NCBI RefSeq assembly: GCF_001632845.1
Contig: NZ_CP011994.1
Span: forward strand, 2,118,001 to 2,182,000
DNA length: 64,000 nucleotides
DNA from: Ectothiorhodospira sp. BSL-9
Lineage (GTDB): Bacteria > Pseudomonadota > Gammaproteobacteria > Ectothiorhodospirales > Ectothiorhodospiraceae
Direction of reading: 5' to 3'
The notes under the pieces are model-generated. The model searched no databases. It was not told the origin of the DNA and worked only from the letters and a program-made list of their open reading frames with translations. Positions within the stretch are counted from its first letter, which is position 1, and every line of letters begins with the position of its first letter. Shown here in pieces: positions 18,266 through 29,867 of this stretch. A program made the position numbers and the translations under genes.

Positions 18266-20341
18266 ATGGCTCAGGAAGCAGAGGGTAGGCAGGTACCTCA
18301 GCAGGGGTTGAATCATGTGGTTTTTTATGGCGCGGCCGTCGGTATCATCGTGTTCGCGCTTTGGGCGATGCTGTTTACCGAGCAGGCCAGTGCGGTGATC
18401 GGCGGTGTACTGGCCTGGATTTCCAATACCTTTGGTTGGTTCTATTTTATTGCCGTGGTCGCCTACCTGGTGTTTGTGGTGGCGATCGGGCTTTCACGCT
18501 ACGGCAGTATTCGTCTTGGGCCGGAACACTCGCGGCCCGATTTCAACATCGTCACCTGGGCGGCCATGCTGTTTGCCGCAGGTATCGGCATTGACCTGCT
18601 GTTTTTCTGCGTGGCCGAACCGGTCAGCCATTATCTGGCACCACCGGTGGGTGAGGCAGGAACCGTCGAGGCTGCCCGCCAGGCCATGAGCCTGACCTTT
18701 CTTCACTGGGGTCTTTCAGGGTGGGGTATCTACACGCTGGTGGGCATGTCACTGGCTTTCTTCAGTTACCGCCACGGCCTTCCGCTCACCATTCGCTCCG
18801 CGCTTTATCCAATCATTGGAAAGCGTATCTATGGGCCGATTGGGCATACGGTGGATATTGCTGCCGTGCTGGGCACGGTGTTTGGCATTGCCACGAGTCT
18901 CGGTATTGGCATTATCCAGCTGAATTTTGGGCTCAATTACATGTTCGGCATCGCCGAAAGCACGGTCACGCAAGCTTCTCTGGCGTTGATGATCGTGGTT
19001 TTTGCTGCCATATCGGCCATCACCGGTGTCGAGCGCGGCATCCGGCGATTGTCTGAGTTCAATATGCTGCTGGCACTGTTGCTGATGCTGTTTGTGCTGT
19101 TTTCCGGCAAGACGGTGCTGTTGCTGAACGCCCTCGTGATGAATGTCGGTGACTACCTGTCGAGCTATGTCAGTCTGTCGTTCAATACCTATGCCTTTGA
19201 TCCGCCCACCGACTGGCTCAATGCCTGGACCGTCTTCTTCTGGGCCTGGTGGATTGCCTGGGGGCCGTTTGTTGGCATGTTCCTGGCGCGGATCTCGCGC
19301 GGACGCACGATCCGCGAGTTTGTCGCCGGCACGCTGATTCTCCCTCTGGCCTTCATGATGGCCTGGATGGCCACCATGGGTAACAGTGCCATCGACCTGG
19401 TCGCCACTGGCAGTGGCGTGGAGAACTTCGGCGAGCAGGCCATGAACAACCCCGGCTCATCCATCTACCTTTTCCTGGAGAGCCTGCCCTGGACGGGGGT
19501 GACCACCATTGTGGTGAGCATTCTGGCCATCGTCTTCTTCGTCACCTCGGGCGACTCCGGGTCACTGGTGTTGTCCAACCTGACGTCCGTGATTCGAGAC
19601 CCCAACGAGGACGCCGCTAACTGGATGCGCATCCTGTGGGCTGCCATCATCGGGCTGCTGACCCTTGCCCTGCTGATGACTGATGGCCTGGAAGCCCTGC
19701 AGAGTGCAGTGGTGATCATGGGGCTGCCCTTTGCCGTGGTGCTGTTCCTGATGATGCTCGGTCTGTTCAAGGGTCTCAGGCTGGAGGGGCTGAAGTTCGA
19801 CAGTCACCAGCGGAGTCTTTCCGGCCATCTTTCTGGACGCACCGGACGGGTCAGCCAGGATGGATGGAAGAAGCGCCTGGCGCGTGCCATGCACTTTCCC
19901 AGTCGCGATGAGGCGCAACGCTTCCTTGCCGAGACTGCCCGACCGGCCATGGAGCAGGTGCGGGATCAGTTGCAAGAGCAGTCCATCAAGGCTGAAGTTA
20001 AGTTCGAGAAGGGTGAGTCATTGCATATCGCGCTGACCGTTGATCTGGGTGGTGAGCAGGACTTCACCTACCAGATCTGGCCGTTCAAGGCGCGCATGCC
20101 CGCATTCCCACTGCGCGCCACCCGGCCCCGGGCCAATTACTATCGGCTTGAAGTCCACCTCAGCGAAGGGGGGCAAGGTTACGATGTGGCCGGCTACAGC
20201 AAGGAGCAGTTGATTGCCGATGTGCTTGACCAGTACGAACGCCATCTGGACTTCCTGCATTCCCGGCAGCACAGTCTCGGTGGCCATACGCAGGTTCCCG
20301 AGGGGCCTGACAAGGCCGCAGGAAAGGAGTCGAACTCATGA
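18266..20341 (+). CDS. betT: BCCT choline/betaine transporter, BetT type
   Basis: A 691-residue BCCT family transporter with 12 predicted membrane helices. It has the family signature FWAWWIAWGPFVGMFLARIS followed by RGRTIREF and the GIGIDLLFFCVAEP segment. A long hydrophilic C-terminal tail (about residues 525-691) is typical of BetT, where it sets the osmotic response. It imports choline using the ion gradient. AGGAGGGGG precedes the ATG. The gene is translationally coupled to betA (ATGA overlap), which assigns choline as the likely substrate. No betI or betB is adjacent. Confidence 0.92.
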   Translation: MAQEAEGRQVPQQGLNHVVFYGAAVGIIVFALWAMLFTEQASAVIGGVLAWISNTFGWFYFIAVVAYLVFVVAIGLSRYGSIRLGPEHSRPDFNIVTWAAMLFAAGIGIDLLFFCVAEPVSHYLAPPVGEAGTVEAARQAMSLTFLHWGLSGWGIYTLVGMSLAFFSYRHGLPLTIRSALYPIIGKRIYGPIGHTVDIAAVLGTVFGIATSLGIGIIQLNFGLNYMFGIAESTVTQASLALMIVVFAAISAITGVERGIRRLSEFNMLLALLLMLFVLFSGKTVLLLNALVMNVGDYLSSYVSLSFNTYAFDPPTDWLNAWTVFFWAWWIAWGPFVGMFLARISRGRTIREFVAGTLILPLAFMMAWMATMGNSAIDLVATGSGVENFGEQAMNNPGSSIYLFLESLPWTGVTTIVVSILAIVFFVTSGDSGSLVLSNLTSVIRDPNEDAANWMRILWAAIIGLLTLALLMTDGLEALQSAVVIMGLPFAVVLFLMMLGLFKGLRLEGLKFDSHQRSLSGHLSGRTGRVSQDGWKKRLARAMHFPSRDEAQRFLAETARPAMEQVRDQLQEQSIKAEVKFEKGESLHIALTVDLGGEQDFTYQIWPFKARMPAFPLRATRPRANYYRLEVHLSEGGQGYDVAGYSKEQLIADVLDQYERHLDFLHSRQHSLGGHTQVPEGPDKAAGKESNS

Positions 20342-22035
20342 CTGAGTCACGCTTTGAAGAGGCATTCGACTACATTATCGTGGGTGCCGGTTCTGCTGGC
20401 TGTGTGCTTGCCGATCGGCTCAGTGCCGACGGCCAGTACTCGGTGCTGGTCCTGGAGTTTGGCGGTAAGGATAGTTCGATTTTTATTCAGATGCCCACGG
20501 CTTTTTCCATACCGCTGAACAAGCCGAAGTATGACTGGGGCTTGTACTGCGAGCCCGAGCCGGGCCTGGCGGGCCGGCGCCTGCACCATGCCCGTGGCAA
20601 GGTGATTGGCGGGTCCTCGTCGATCAACGGCATGGCCTATGTGCGCGGTTGTGCAGGAGACTTCCAGGAGTGGGAGCAGGCGGGTGCCAAAGGGTGGGGC
20701 TATCAGGATGTGCTGCCCTATTTTCGCCGTGCCGAGGATTGTGTGTACGGCGCGGATGATTATCGCGATACCGACGGCCCGGTCGGTGTGTGCAATGGCA
20801 ATAACATGCGCAACCCGCTTTATCGCGCCTTCATTGAGGCAGGCCGACAGGCCGGCTATGGCGAGACCAGCGATTACAACGGCTATCGGCAGGAAGGCTT
20901 TTGCCGCATGGACATGAGTGTGCGCAACGGGGTGCGCAGTTCGACCGCCAATGCCTACCTCAAGCCAGCACTCAAGCGCAGCAACCTCACGCTGCGCATG
21001 CATGCGCTGACCACGCGGGTGGTGATGCAGGGCAGGCGAGCTGTTGGCGTGGAGTACCGGCACAAGGGCCAGGCTTACCGGGTAGGCGCCAATCGCGAAG
21101 TCATCCTCAGTGCCAGTACCTTCAATTCACCCAAGCTGCTGATGCTTTCCGGTATCGGTCCGGCAGGTCAGCTACGTGAGCACGGTATCGAGGTGGTGCA
21201 CGAACTGGCCGGCGTGGGGCAGAACCTGCAGGACCATCTGGAGGTCTGGGTGCAGCAGCGCTGTACGCAGCCGATCACTCTCAACGGCTGGCTGAATCCC
21301 TTGGGCCAGTTGCGGATTGGTGCTCAATGGTTCTTCGCCCGTTCCGGCCTGGGTGCGACCAACCATTTCGAGTCCAATGCCTACATCCGCAGTCGGCCCG
21401 GTCTGAAATGGCCGGATCTGCAATATCATTTCCTGGCCGGGGCCATCGCCTACGATGGTAGCAAGGCCGTCAAGGGTCACGGTTTTCAGGTGCATCTGGG
21501 GGCCAATAAACCGCTGAGTCGCGGTGCGGTCACGCTGAAGTCCGCCAACCCCGAGGAGGCCCCGCGACTGGTGTTCAACTATCTGCAGGAAGAGGCCGAC
21601 CGCCAGGCCTATCGAGACGGTGTGCGACTGACGCGCGAAATATTCGCTCAGCCCGCTTTCGATCCATACCGTGGCGATGAGGTCTCACCGGGGCCGAGTG
21701 TGCATACTGATGATGAAATCGATGACTGGGTGGCGCAGACGGCCGCAACCGCCTACCACGCCTGTGGCACGTGCCGCATGGGCGAGGACGAGAACGCAGT
21801 GGTCGACTCGCAGTGTCGGGTGCGTGGTGTGGAGGGGCTGCGAGTGGTGGATTCATCCATCATGCCCACGGTGACCAACGGCAACATCAACGCACCCACC
21901 ATCATGATCGGCGAGAAGGCCGCCGACCACATCCTGGGCCGCGATCCGCTGCCACGCTCCGAGGTGCCTGTGTTCGAGCCAGACGGATGGCAGCAGCAAC
22001 AGCGTGAAAACGGGCCTGGGGTGATGTCCAGCTAA
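20338..22035 (+). CDS. betA: choline dehydrogenase, GMC oxidoreductase
   Basis: A 565-residue flavoprotein. The N-terminal FAD-binding fold is YIIVGAGSAGCVLADRLS. The GMC signatures are HARGKVIGGSSSINGMAYVR and, near residue 255, REVILSASTFNSPKLLMLSG. The C-terminal catalytic region has YHACGTCRMG and ends with NGNINAPTIMIGEKAAD. It oxidises choline to betaine aldehyde, and BetA proteins can also carry out the second step to glycine betaine, which matters because no betB lies here. Membrane association via the respiratory chain is usual. Overlap with betT indicates one operon for osmoprotectant supply. Other GMC alcohol dehydrogenases are similar, so the link to betT is the best evidence for substrate. 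Confidence 0.9.
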   Translation: MTESRFEEAFDYIIVGAGSAGCVLADRLSADGQYSVLVLEFGGKDSSIFIQMPTAFSIPLNKPKYDWGLYCEPEPGLAGRRLHHARGKVIGGSSSINGMAYVRGCAGDFQEWEQAGAKGWGYQDVLPYFRRAEDCVYGADDYRDTDGPVGVCNGNNMRNPLYRAFIEAGRQAGYGETSDYNGYRQEGFCRMDMSVRNGVRSSTANAYLKPALKRSNLTLRMHALTTRVVMQGRRAVGVEYRHKGQAYRVGANREVILSASTFNSPKLLMLSGIGPAGQLREHGIEVVHELAGVGQNLQDHLEVWVQQRCTQPITLNGWLNPLGQLRIGAQWFFARSGLGATNHFESNAYIRSRPGLKWPDLQYHFLAGAIAYDGSKAVKGHGFQVHLGANKPLSRGAVTLKSANPEEAPRLVFNYLQEEADRQAYRDGVRLTREIFAQPAFDPYRGDEVSPGPSVHTDDEIDDWVAQTAATAYHACGTCRMGEDENAVVDSQCRVRGVEGLRVVDSSIMPTVTNGNINAPTIMIGEKAADHILGRDPLPRSEVPVFEPDGWQQQQRENGPGVMSS

Positions 22036-22090
22036 GACCTGAGAAGACGGGGAGATGAGGGGCCGCTGTCGGCTCTTAACGATGCGGGGC

Positions 22091-22160
22091 GGGCAGGCGG
22101 TCGGGAGGCGAGGGTTTCGGTCGGGTTGGAATAAAGCTACCTGCAAATCCTGAGCTCACT
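22091..22160 (-). pseudogene. deletion remnant of a second RBBP9-type hydrolase locus
   Basis: Bases 22091-22125 match 16082-16115 inside the hydrolase gene, and 22126-22160 match about 16529-16562 upstream of that gene, same orientation and order. About 410 bp that separates the two pieces at the intact locus is missing here. The remnant fills the space before the CDGSH/glutamate-synthase gene. Sequence has drifted by several substitutions. Confidence 0.7.
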
Positions 22161-22173
22161 GTTAGGGGGCGAG

Positions 22174-23733
22174 ATGACGAAGCCAATAGTCGCGGCAGTA
22201 AAACCCGTAGGTGTCCCGCTCGAAAAGGACAAGGAGTATTACTTTTGTCACTGCGGGCGCTCCAGCGATCAACCCTTCTGCGATGGGTCGCACCGGGGGA
22301 CCGGCATCGAGCCGATCGCGTTCAAGCCCCGCAAGGATGGTAAGAACTGGCTTTGCATGTGCAAGCAGTCGGGCGATCTTCCCTATTGCGACGGCACCCA
22401 CGCACAGGTGCCGGAGAGCGCGGTGGGAGAGGGATTCGATGGTGTGAGCGATGACGCGGAAAAGGCCGGCGATGGTGCCGCTCCCGCGCCGCGCAACAGC
22501 GAGACGGAACCCCACGTAGAGTTCATCCATGCACTCGCGCGCGGCGGGCTGGAGGAGGTGGGTGCGATGGGGCCCACGGTCGCCATGGGCGTGCCGCGGG
22601 ATCGCACGCCATCCTGGGATGACATCCAGATCCTCACCGCGCAGTTCGCGCGCCGCCCGCTTCCCAGCGATGTGGATGTGGATAGCACGCTGGTGATTGG
22701 GCCGGAGTCCCGGCGTCCGTTGCGTCTGGAGATGCCGCTGTTGGTCACGGACATGAGTTTTGGCTCGCTGTCCCGCGAGGCCAAGATCGCGCTGGCGCGA
22801 GGCGCCGAACAGGCAGGTACCGGAATCTGCTCTGGCGAAGGCGGGATGCTTCCGGAAGAGCAGGCCGAGAATTCGCGCTACCTCTTCGAACTGGGGCCGG
22901 CGCGTTATGGCTACTCCGAGGAGGTGCTCGAGAAGGTGCAGGCCTTCCACTTCAAGGGCGGCCAAGGCGCGAAGACCGGTGTCGGCGGCTTGTTGCCGGG
23001 TGCCAAGGTCTCAGAAGAGATCGCCAAGGTGCGCGGCATCAAGGCCGGCCAGGACGCGGCGTCTCCACCGGTGATCCCGGACCTGGAAACGCCGGCTGAT
23101 TTCAGGCGATTTGCCGATTCAATCCGCGAACGAACCGGCGGCATTCCCATTGGCTTCAAGCTCTCCGCGAACCACATCGAACAGGACCTGGCCTTCGCGC
23201 TCGAAGCGGGCGCTGACTACGTGATCCTCGATGGCCGCGGGGGCGGCACCGGGGCCGCGCCGGCCCTGCTCAGGGATCACATCAGCGTGCCGACCATCCC
23301 GGCACTGGTGCGCGCACGGCGTTATCTGGATCTTCGCGGTGCGAGCGGAAAGGTCACCCTGATCATCACCGGTGGACTGCGTACACCGGCAGATTTCGTC
23401 AAGGCCCTGGCGCTTGGCGCCGATGGCATTGCGCTGGGCAATAGTGCCATTCAGGCGGTGGGCTGCGTGGGTGCGCGCATCTGCCACACCAACCGTTGCC
23501 CAACAGGCGTCGCGACTCAGGACCCGGAACTGCGCAAGCGTCTGGATCCGGAGGCGGGCAGCGCCGGACTCGCCCGCTTCCTCGGGGCCTCCCTGCAGTT
23601 GATGCAGGTGCTGGCCCGTGCCACTGGCCGGACACGCCTGGCGGACCTCGATCGGGATGACCTGATCACCTTCAATCGCGACCTGATGGAAATGGCCCAC
23701 GTGCCCTACGTCGGCGACTCCAGCAACGGTTGA
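22174..23733 (+). CDS. CDGSH iron-sulphur domain fused to glutamate synthase-type FMN domain
   Basis: A 519-residue fusion. Residues 1-80 hold two CDGSH-type cluster motifs, CHCGRSSDQPFCDGSH and CMCKQSGDLPYCDGTH, each able to bind a [2Fe-2S] cluster with 3Cys-1His ligation. From about residue 160 there is a glutamate-synthase central/FMN domain: PLLVTDMSFGSLSREAKIAL, GICSGEGGM, GGQGAKTGVGGLLPG, DGRGGGTGAAPA, TGGLRTPADFVKALALGAD, and CxxxxCxxG-like ICHTNRCPTGVATQDP, which in the family binds an Fe-S cluster. There is no glutaminase domain, so it is not a full GOGAT. It is probably an FMN/Fe-S oxidoreductase in which the CDGSH part passes electrons (inference). The start is a solid ATG after GGGGG. 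It is convergent with the CNNM gene, 18 bp apart. Confidence 0.85.
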   Translation: MTKPIVAAVKPVGVPLEKDKEYYFCHCGRSSDQPFCDGSHRGTGIEPIAFKPRKDGKNWLCMCKQSGDLPYCDGTHAQVPESAVGEGFDGVSDDAEKAGDGAAPAPRNSETEPHVEFIHALARGGLEEVGAMGPTVAMGVPRDRTPSWDDIQILTAQFARRPLPSDVDVDSTLVIGPESRRPLRLEMPLLVTDMSFGSLSREAKIALARGAEQAGTGICSGEGGMLPEEQAENSRYLFELGPARYGYSEEVLEKVQAFHFKGGQGAKTGVGGLLPGAKVSEEIAKVRGIKAGQDAASPPVIPDLETPADFRRFADSIRERTGGIPIGFKLSANHIEQDLAFALEAGADYVILDGRGGGTGAAPALLRDHISVPTIPALVRARRYLDLRGASGKVTLIITGGLRTPADFVKALALGADGIALGNSAIQAVGCVGARICHTNRCPTGVATQDPELRKRLDPEAGSAGLARFLGASLQLMQVLARATGRTRLADLDRDDLITFNRDLMEMAHVPYVGDSSNG

Positions 23734-23751
23734 TCCAGGCGTCCATTCAAG

Positions 23752-24768
23752 CTACCGATTGGATTTACCCGCGATGTTTCGTAACAAACGGCCCAGGATG
23801 TCGGTGCCGGTGAGCAATCTTGGTTGGTCTGTCCATGACAACACCACGTCGCCCTCGATAATGTCATCCCCTTTCGGCCCCGAATGCAGGCGGAACCGCG
23901 GGATCAGTTCACCGAGTTTCCGGGTGCCGCTGGTCACGATGATCGGGCGGTGGCAATGCCGTAGGGGGTTGAACTGCTCGGGAGCGAATATGGCCTCCCG
24001 CAGGAAGTCATTCACACTGAGGACCAGCCGCGGCCAGTCGTCGGAATCGACGATCACCACCCAGCTCTTGCCCGAACGATTAATTTGGCAGAGAAACGGA
24101 TCCTTGGGGTCGGCGGTGATTTTCGGGAATACCGGCCTTGTTCCAATGAATTCGAGGCACAGCACACTCCCCGGATCCACCGGCTCGCCTTCGTCTCGTA
24201 TCGGGACATCGTCCAGTTCCAGAAAATTCAGTGCACCCTGTCCTTCAACCCGGGCGATCTCGGACTCGGTGGTCTCCATATGGAGTTGGATCACCCGACG
24301 CAGATCACGCTCCGGAAAATAGCGAATGCTCTCACCACCCAGCCAGGCATCGAGTGCCAACGCGGTTGGCCGTGCCACCGGGTAGAGCAGCACCTGGTAA
24401 ACCCGCAGCACCGGCGCCAGCAGCGACGCCATGCGCAATGCGTTGCGGGTGAAATAGGACTGCGGAATGATTTCCGCGAAGATCGTGATCACGATGGTGG
24501 AGAACAGGAAGGCGATCACACCGCTCATCACGGAGCCGGAAAGCAACGCCAGCAGCACGTTCACCCCGACATTGCCCCAGAGGATCGTCACCAGCGCGAA
24601 GTTTGCGTCCTCACGCAGCCCCAGCACGCGCTCTGACAGTTTATTGCCCTTGTGCGCCTCAACTTCGAGCTCGAGCTTGCTCAGCGAGAACAGCCCCAGG
24701 TTCAGGCCGGAGAGCATCGCCGACTGCGACAGGCAAAACAGGATTCCAACCCAGGTCAGCAGCGTCAT
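23752..24768 (-). CDS. CNNM-domain (DUF21) membrane protein
   Basis: A 338-residue protein whose first 150 or so residues form a CNNM/DUF21 membrane domain (three to four helices; SAMLSGLNLGLFSLSKLELE and FAEIIPQSYFTRNALRM are typical). The C-terminal half is not a recognisable pair of CBS domains and lacks the CorC_HlyC cap by eye. CNNM/CorB proteins are linked to Mg2+ and Co2+ efflux or regulation. The start at 24768 is preferred because GGAGG lies seven bases upstream; six further codons could be added at 24786. It stands between the convergent CDGSH fusion gene and glgX. Confidence 0.83.
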   Translation of the reverse strand: MTLLTWVGILFCLSQSAMLSGLNLGLFSLSKLELEVEAHKGNKLSERVLGLREDANFALVTILWGNVGVNVLLALLSGSVMSGVIAFLFSTIVITIFAEIIPQSYFTRNALRMASLLAPVLRVYQVLLYPVARPTALALDAWLGGESIRYFPERDLRRVIQLHMETTESEIARVEGQGALNFLELDDVPIRDEGEPVDPGSVLCLEFIGTRPVFPKITADPKDPFLCQINRSGKSWVVIVDSDDWPRLVLSVNDFLREAIFAPEQFNPLRHCHRPIIVTSGTRKLGELIPRFRLHSGPKGDDIIEGDVVLSWTDQPRLLTGTDILGRLLRNIAGKSNR

Positions 24769-24879
24769 TTTCTTGCCTCCGGCCACATCAACGCACGAAC
24801 GAAATGTTTCAGATCGGCACCTGAAACCAGAGGGCAGGTGATCGATGCCCTTCGGCAGTGTCAGTCGAGGCTTGGGTGA

Positions 24880-27027
<2,148 letters not shown>

Positions 27028-27314
27028 TGGAGCAACTCCTTGTGGGCAATCCGGCAGGGCGGGGAAGACCCACCGTACGGATGGGGTCCTGGTCGGGCGT
27101 CTCTGCCAGGGAGTATCCCGCGAAAGCCAAAACATGAGAATAGGGTTCCCTACTCACTTCGCGCCTCCGAGGGCAGGGCTGCCGGGCCCTGAGGATGGCA
27201 GGGCGGCCCCTGAGTGTCGGGTCACCTTGCCACGGGGGCAGGGTCAGTTCAAACCAGGGCTGTCCGGGGCTGGTGTAGGGCGCGCCCACCGGATCGGATA
27301 CACTTCGCCTCCAC

Positions 27315-28538
27315 ATGACCCACTATCTTCGTTTTGTCGCCCTCCATTGGCGCTTTCTGCTCTTTGGCGTGCTGGCCGCCGCCCTCTCCGGATTCGGACA
27401 GACCTTCTACGTAGGGGTGTTTGGCGGCGAGTTGCGGGCGGCCTTCGATCTCACGCACGGCCAATACGGGCTGTTGTATTCCCTGGCCACACTGGGCAGC
27501 GGGATCCTGATGGTGTGGGCGGGGGCCTGGATCGATCGCATGTCCCTGCAGCAATTCGCTGTGCTGGTGGGTTTGGGCGTGGCCGCCGGGTCCGTGGTGA
27601 TGGGCCTGGCGGCCTCTGCGGTGATGATCGGGGTGGGTTTCTTTCTGCTGCGACTCTTCGGGCAGGGGCTGTTCATGCACATGGCCTCTACCAGCATGGG
27701 CCGGCATTTTTCGGCCAATCGGGGCAAGGCGGTGAGCATCGCCTCCAAGGGCCTGCCCCTGGCCGAGGCAGTGATGCCCGCCGCCGGCGTGGCCTTGATC
27801 GCCCTGATCGGCTGGCGCCATACGTGGCTGGCCTCCGCGGTGGTGATGGTGGTGTTCTTCATCCCCTTGTTGCTGTGGCTGTTACATGGGCGGGGCGTTC
27901 GGGGCGAGAACACTTCGACAGGCGCGAATCCCACGCAAGCCCCTGGAGTGCCTGTGAGTCCCCGGCAATGGACCCGCAGCGAAGTGTTGCGGGACCTGCG
28001 CTTCTACCGGCTGCTGCCGGTGGTGCTGGCACCGCCCTTGATCGTGACCGCCATGATCTTTCACCTGGCCCATCTGGGTGAGGGCAAGGGATGGTCCATA
28101 CAATGGCTGGCCACGACCTTCACCGGTTTTGCCCTGGCGCATGTGGTGGGGCTGCTGGTCTCCGGCGTGGTGCTGGATCGCTTTGGGGCGCGGCTGATGC
28201 TGCGGGTGTTCCTGTTGCCCATGCTGGCCGGACTGCTGGTGGTGGCATGGCTGGATCATCCGCTCTGGGCGTGGGTGTTCATGATCTGTCTGGGGGCATC
28301 CATCGGTGGTGCCGGTACGTTGCTGGGAGCGCTGTGGCCGGTGCTCTACGGCGTGGCACACCTGGGCGCCATCCGCGCCATGGTCCACTCGGCCATGATG
28401 ATCTCCACCGCCATCATGCCGGTAACGGTAGGGCTGGCTCTGGATGCCTCTGCCACGATGGAGTCGGTGGCACTGGTGCTGTCGGGCTATATCCTGCTGG
28501 CCCTGGCCGTTTCCTGGGGCGCGCTGAACAGGTCATAA
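27315..28538 (+). CDS. MFS transporter
   Basis: A 407-residue major facilitator with 12 predicted helices. The loop between helices 2 and 3 has the family-type WAGAWIDRMSLQQFA motif. The central loop (about residues 195-225) is short and polar. It resembles the uncharacterised MFS group that includes nitrate/oxalate-type and YbfB-like permeases, but the substrate cannot be assigned. The ribosome site is weak. It is divergent from glgX and convergent with thpR, 27 bp apart. Confidence 0.82.
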   Translation: MTHYLRFVALHWRFLLFGVLAAALSGFGQTFYVGVFGGELRAAFDLTHGQYGLLYSLATLGSGILMVWAGAWIDRMSLQQFAVLVGLGVAAGSVVMGLAASAVMIGVGFFLLRLFGQGLFMHMASTSMGRHFSANRGKAVSIASKGLPLAEAVMPAAGVALIALIGWRHTWLASAVVMVVFFIPLLLWLLHGRGVRGENTSTGANPTQAPGVPVSPRQWTRSEVLRDLRFYRLLPVVLAPPLIVTAMIFHLAHLGEGKGWSIQWLATTFTGFALAHVVGLLVSGVVLDRFGARLMLRVFLLPMLAGLLVVAWLDHPLWAWVFMICLGASIGGAGTLLGALWPVLYGVAHLGAIRAMVHSAMMISTAIMPVTVGLALDASATMESVALVLSGYILLALAVSWGALNRS

Positions 28539-28565
28539 AACCTGCAACTGCGGGGGCGCGTGGTG

Positions 28566-29072
28566 TCACACAGGATAGCGTTGCACCACCTCGTAGCGCA
28601 CGCCATCCGGGCCTGGCTTGGACACCACCAGACAGAAGCGGTCCACCGACCACCGGATAGGATGAATGGGCGCCCGTGCCACGGGGGCTTTCAGCTTGCG
28701 GGCCACGGTGACATGGGGACGGTATTCCCGCGCCTCCGGCTTGAAGCCGCAGGTTGTCAGGGCTGCGTTCAGATCCTGAGCCAGCCGCTCCAGGGGGGCT
28801 CGGGGGGCAACGTCCCCCAGCCACAACACTCCCGGTTTTCGGAAACACCCAAGCCCCGTGAGTTCGAACTCGAATGGCTGCATTTCCACCGTGCTTGCGG
28901 CCCGGGCCAGGCACTCGGCATAGGCCGCATCTGCATCACCAATGAAGGCCAGCGTGAGGTGCAGATTCTCGGGGGCGACCGGGCGCCCACCATGCCCCGC
29001 CGGCACGCGGGACTGGATTGCCTCCCGCAAGGGATCATCGGGCCACAGGGCGAAGAATAGTCGTTGGGTCAT
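28566..29072 (-). CDS. thpR: RNA 2',3'-cyclic phosphodiesterase (2'-5' RNA ligase family)
   Basis: A 168-residue 2H phosphoesterase. Both catalytic HxTx motifs are present: HLTLAF near residue 38 and HVTVAR near residue 121. The N-terminus MTQRLFFALWPDDPLREAI is typical of ThpR. The family opens 2',3'-cyclic phosphates on RNA ends and can ligate 2'-5' linked RNAs in vitro. The start at 29072 is chosen because it gives the standard N-terminus; an earlier in-frame ATG at 29132 adds 20 atypical residues. It follows wrbA on the same strand with a 75-bp gap. Confidence 0.92.
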   Translation of the reverse strand: MTQRLFFALWPDDPLREAIQSRVPAGHGGRPVAPENLHLTLAFIGDADAAYAECLARAASTVEMQPFEFELTGLGCFRKPGVLWLGDVAPRAPLERLAQDLNAALTTCGFKPEAREYRPHVTVARKLKAPVARAPIHPIRWSVDRFCLVVSKPGPDGVRYEVVQRYPV

Positions 29073-29147
29073 GCGGGTATTGTGCCTCAAGGAGAGCAGG
29101 ACGGCCCCCGCATGCTGGGCCGCCCCCCCCATGGGGCCGGGCTCAGT

Positions 29148-29756
29148 TCAAACCGCGCCGCTGGTCATCCTCTGAGCGACCTGCGCCACGTGCTGACCCT
29201 GGAAGCGGGCGATGGCCAGCTCCTTGTCACTGGGCTGACGGCTGCCATCCGGGCCCGCCAGGGTGGCCGCGCCATAGGGGCTGCCGCCCCGGGTTTCGGA
29301 AATGTCGGTCAGTTCGGGGATCGCATAAGGCACGCCCACGATCACGAACCCCTGGTGCGCCAGGGTGTGCCAGAAGGAGGTGATGGTGGTCTCGGCGCCG
29401 CCGCCGGTGCCGGTGGAGGTGAACACGCTGCCCACCTTGCCCACCAGCTTGCCCTGGGCCCACAGGCCGCCGGTGCGGTCCAGAAAGCTGCGCATCTGCG
29501 AGGCCATGTTGCCGAATCGGGTGGGGGTGCCGAAGATCACGGCGTCGTAATCCGCCAGTTCCTCGGGCTGGGCAATGGGGGCTGCCTGATCCAGCTTGGC
29601 ACCGGCGTTGCGGGCATCGTCTTCATTCATCAGTTCGGGCACGCGCTTGATGTCCACGGTGGCGCCGTCCACGCCGCGGGCACCCTCGGCGACTGCGTTG
29701 GCCATGGTCTCGATATGACCGTACATGGAGTAATACAAAACCAGAATCTTGCTCAT
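29148..29756 (-). CDS. wrbA: NAD(P)H:quinone oxidoreductase, WrbA type
   Basis: A 202-residue flavodoxin-like protein. It has the FMN phosphate loop [12 protein letters not shown], the [18 protein letters not shown] segment and the [13 protein letters not shown] loop, all hallmarks of WrbA. It reduces quinones by two electrons, limiting semiquinone radicals. GGAGG lies seven bases before the ATG. It is divergent from a LysR regulator with a perfect palindrome between them, so that regulator probably controls it. Confidence 0.95.
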   Translation of the reverse strand: MSKILVLYYSMYGHIETMANAVAEGARGVDGATVDIKRVPELMNEDDARNAGAKLDQAAPIAQPEELADYDAVIFGTPTRFGNMASQMRSFLDRTGGLWAQGKLVGKVGSVFTSTGTGGGAETTITSFWHTLAHQGFVIVGVPYAIPELTDISETRGGSPYGAATLAGPDGSRQPSDKELAIARFQGQHVAQVAQRMTSGAV

Positions 29757-29808
29757 TGTCCTGCCTCCGTGTGCAAAAAGAGCTTGCCGCCCCTGGATGG
29801 GGCTCGGG

Positions 29809-29819
29809 TTCCATTGGAA
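29809..29819. promoter_or_regulatory. candidate LysR operator between wrbA and lysR
   Basis: TTCCATTGGAA is a perfect 11-bp palindrome with one central base, placed in the 111-bp divergent gap. LysR-type regulators usually bind interrupted dyads in such positions. Binding is inferred only. Confidence 0.4.
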
Positions 29820-29867
29820 TTCATGGCGGCAGGTTGATAAACCCCTCGGAACACATAAGATTGATGC

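Noticed and set aside
27028-27314. The 287-bp glgX-MFS divergent gap as a riboswitch or RNA gene
   Set aside because: Some short repeats and GC stems, but nothing matching a known RNA class.
29143-29160. TCAGTTCAAACC shared between 27245 and 29148 regions as a dispersed repeat
   Set aside because: Twelve matching bases only, without flanking similarity.
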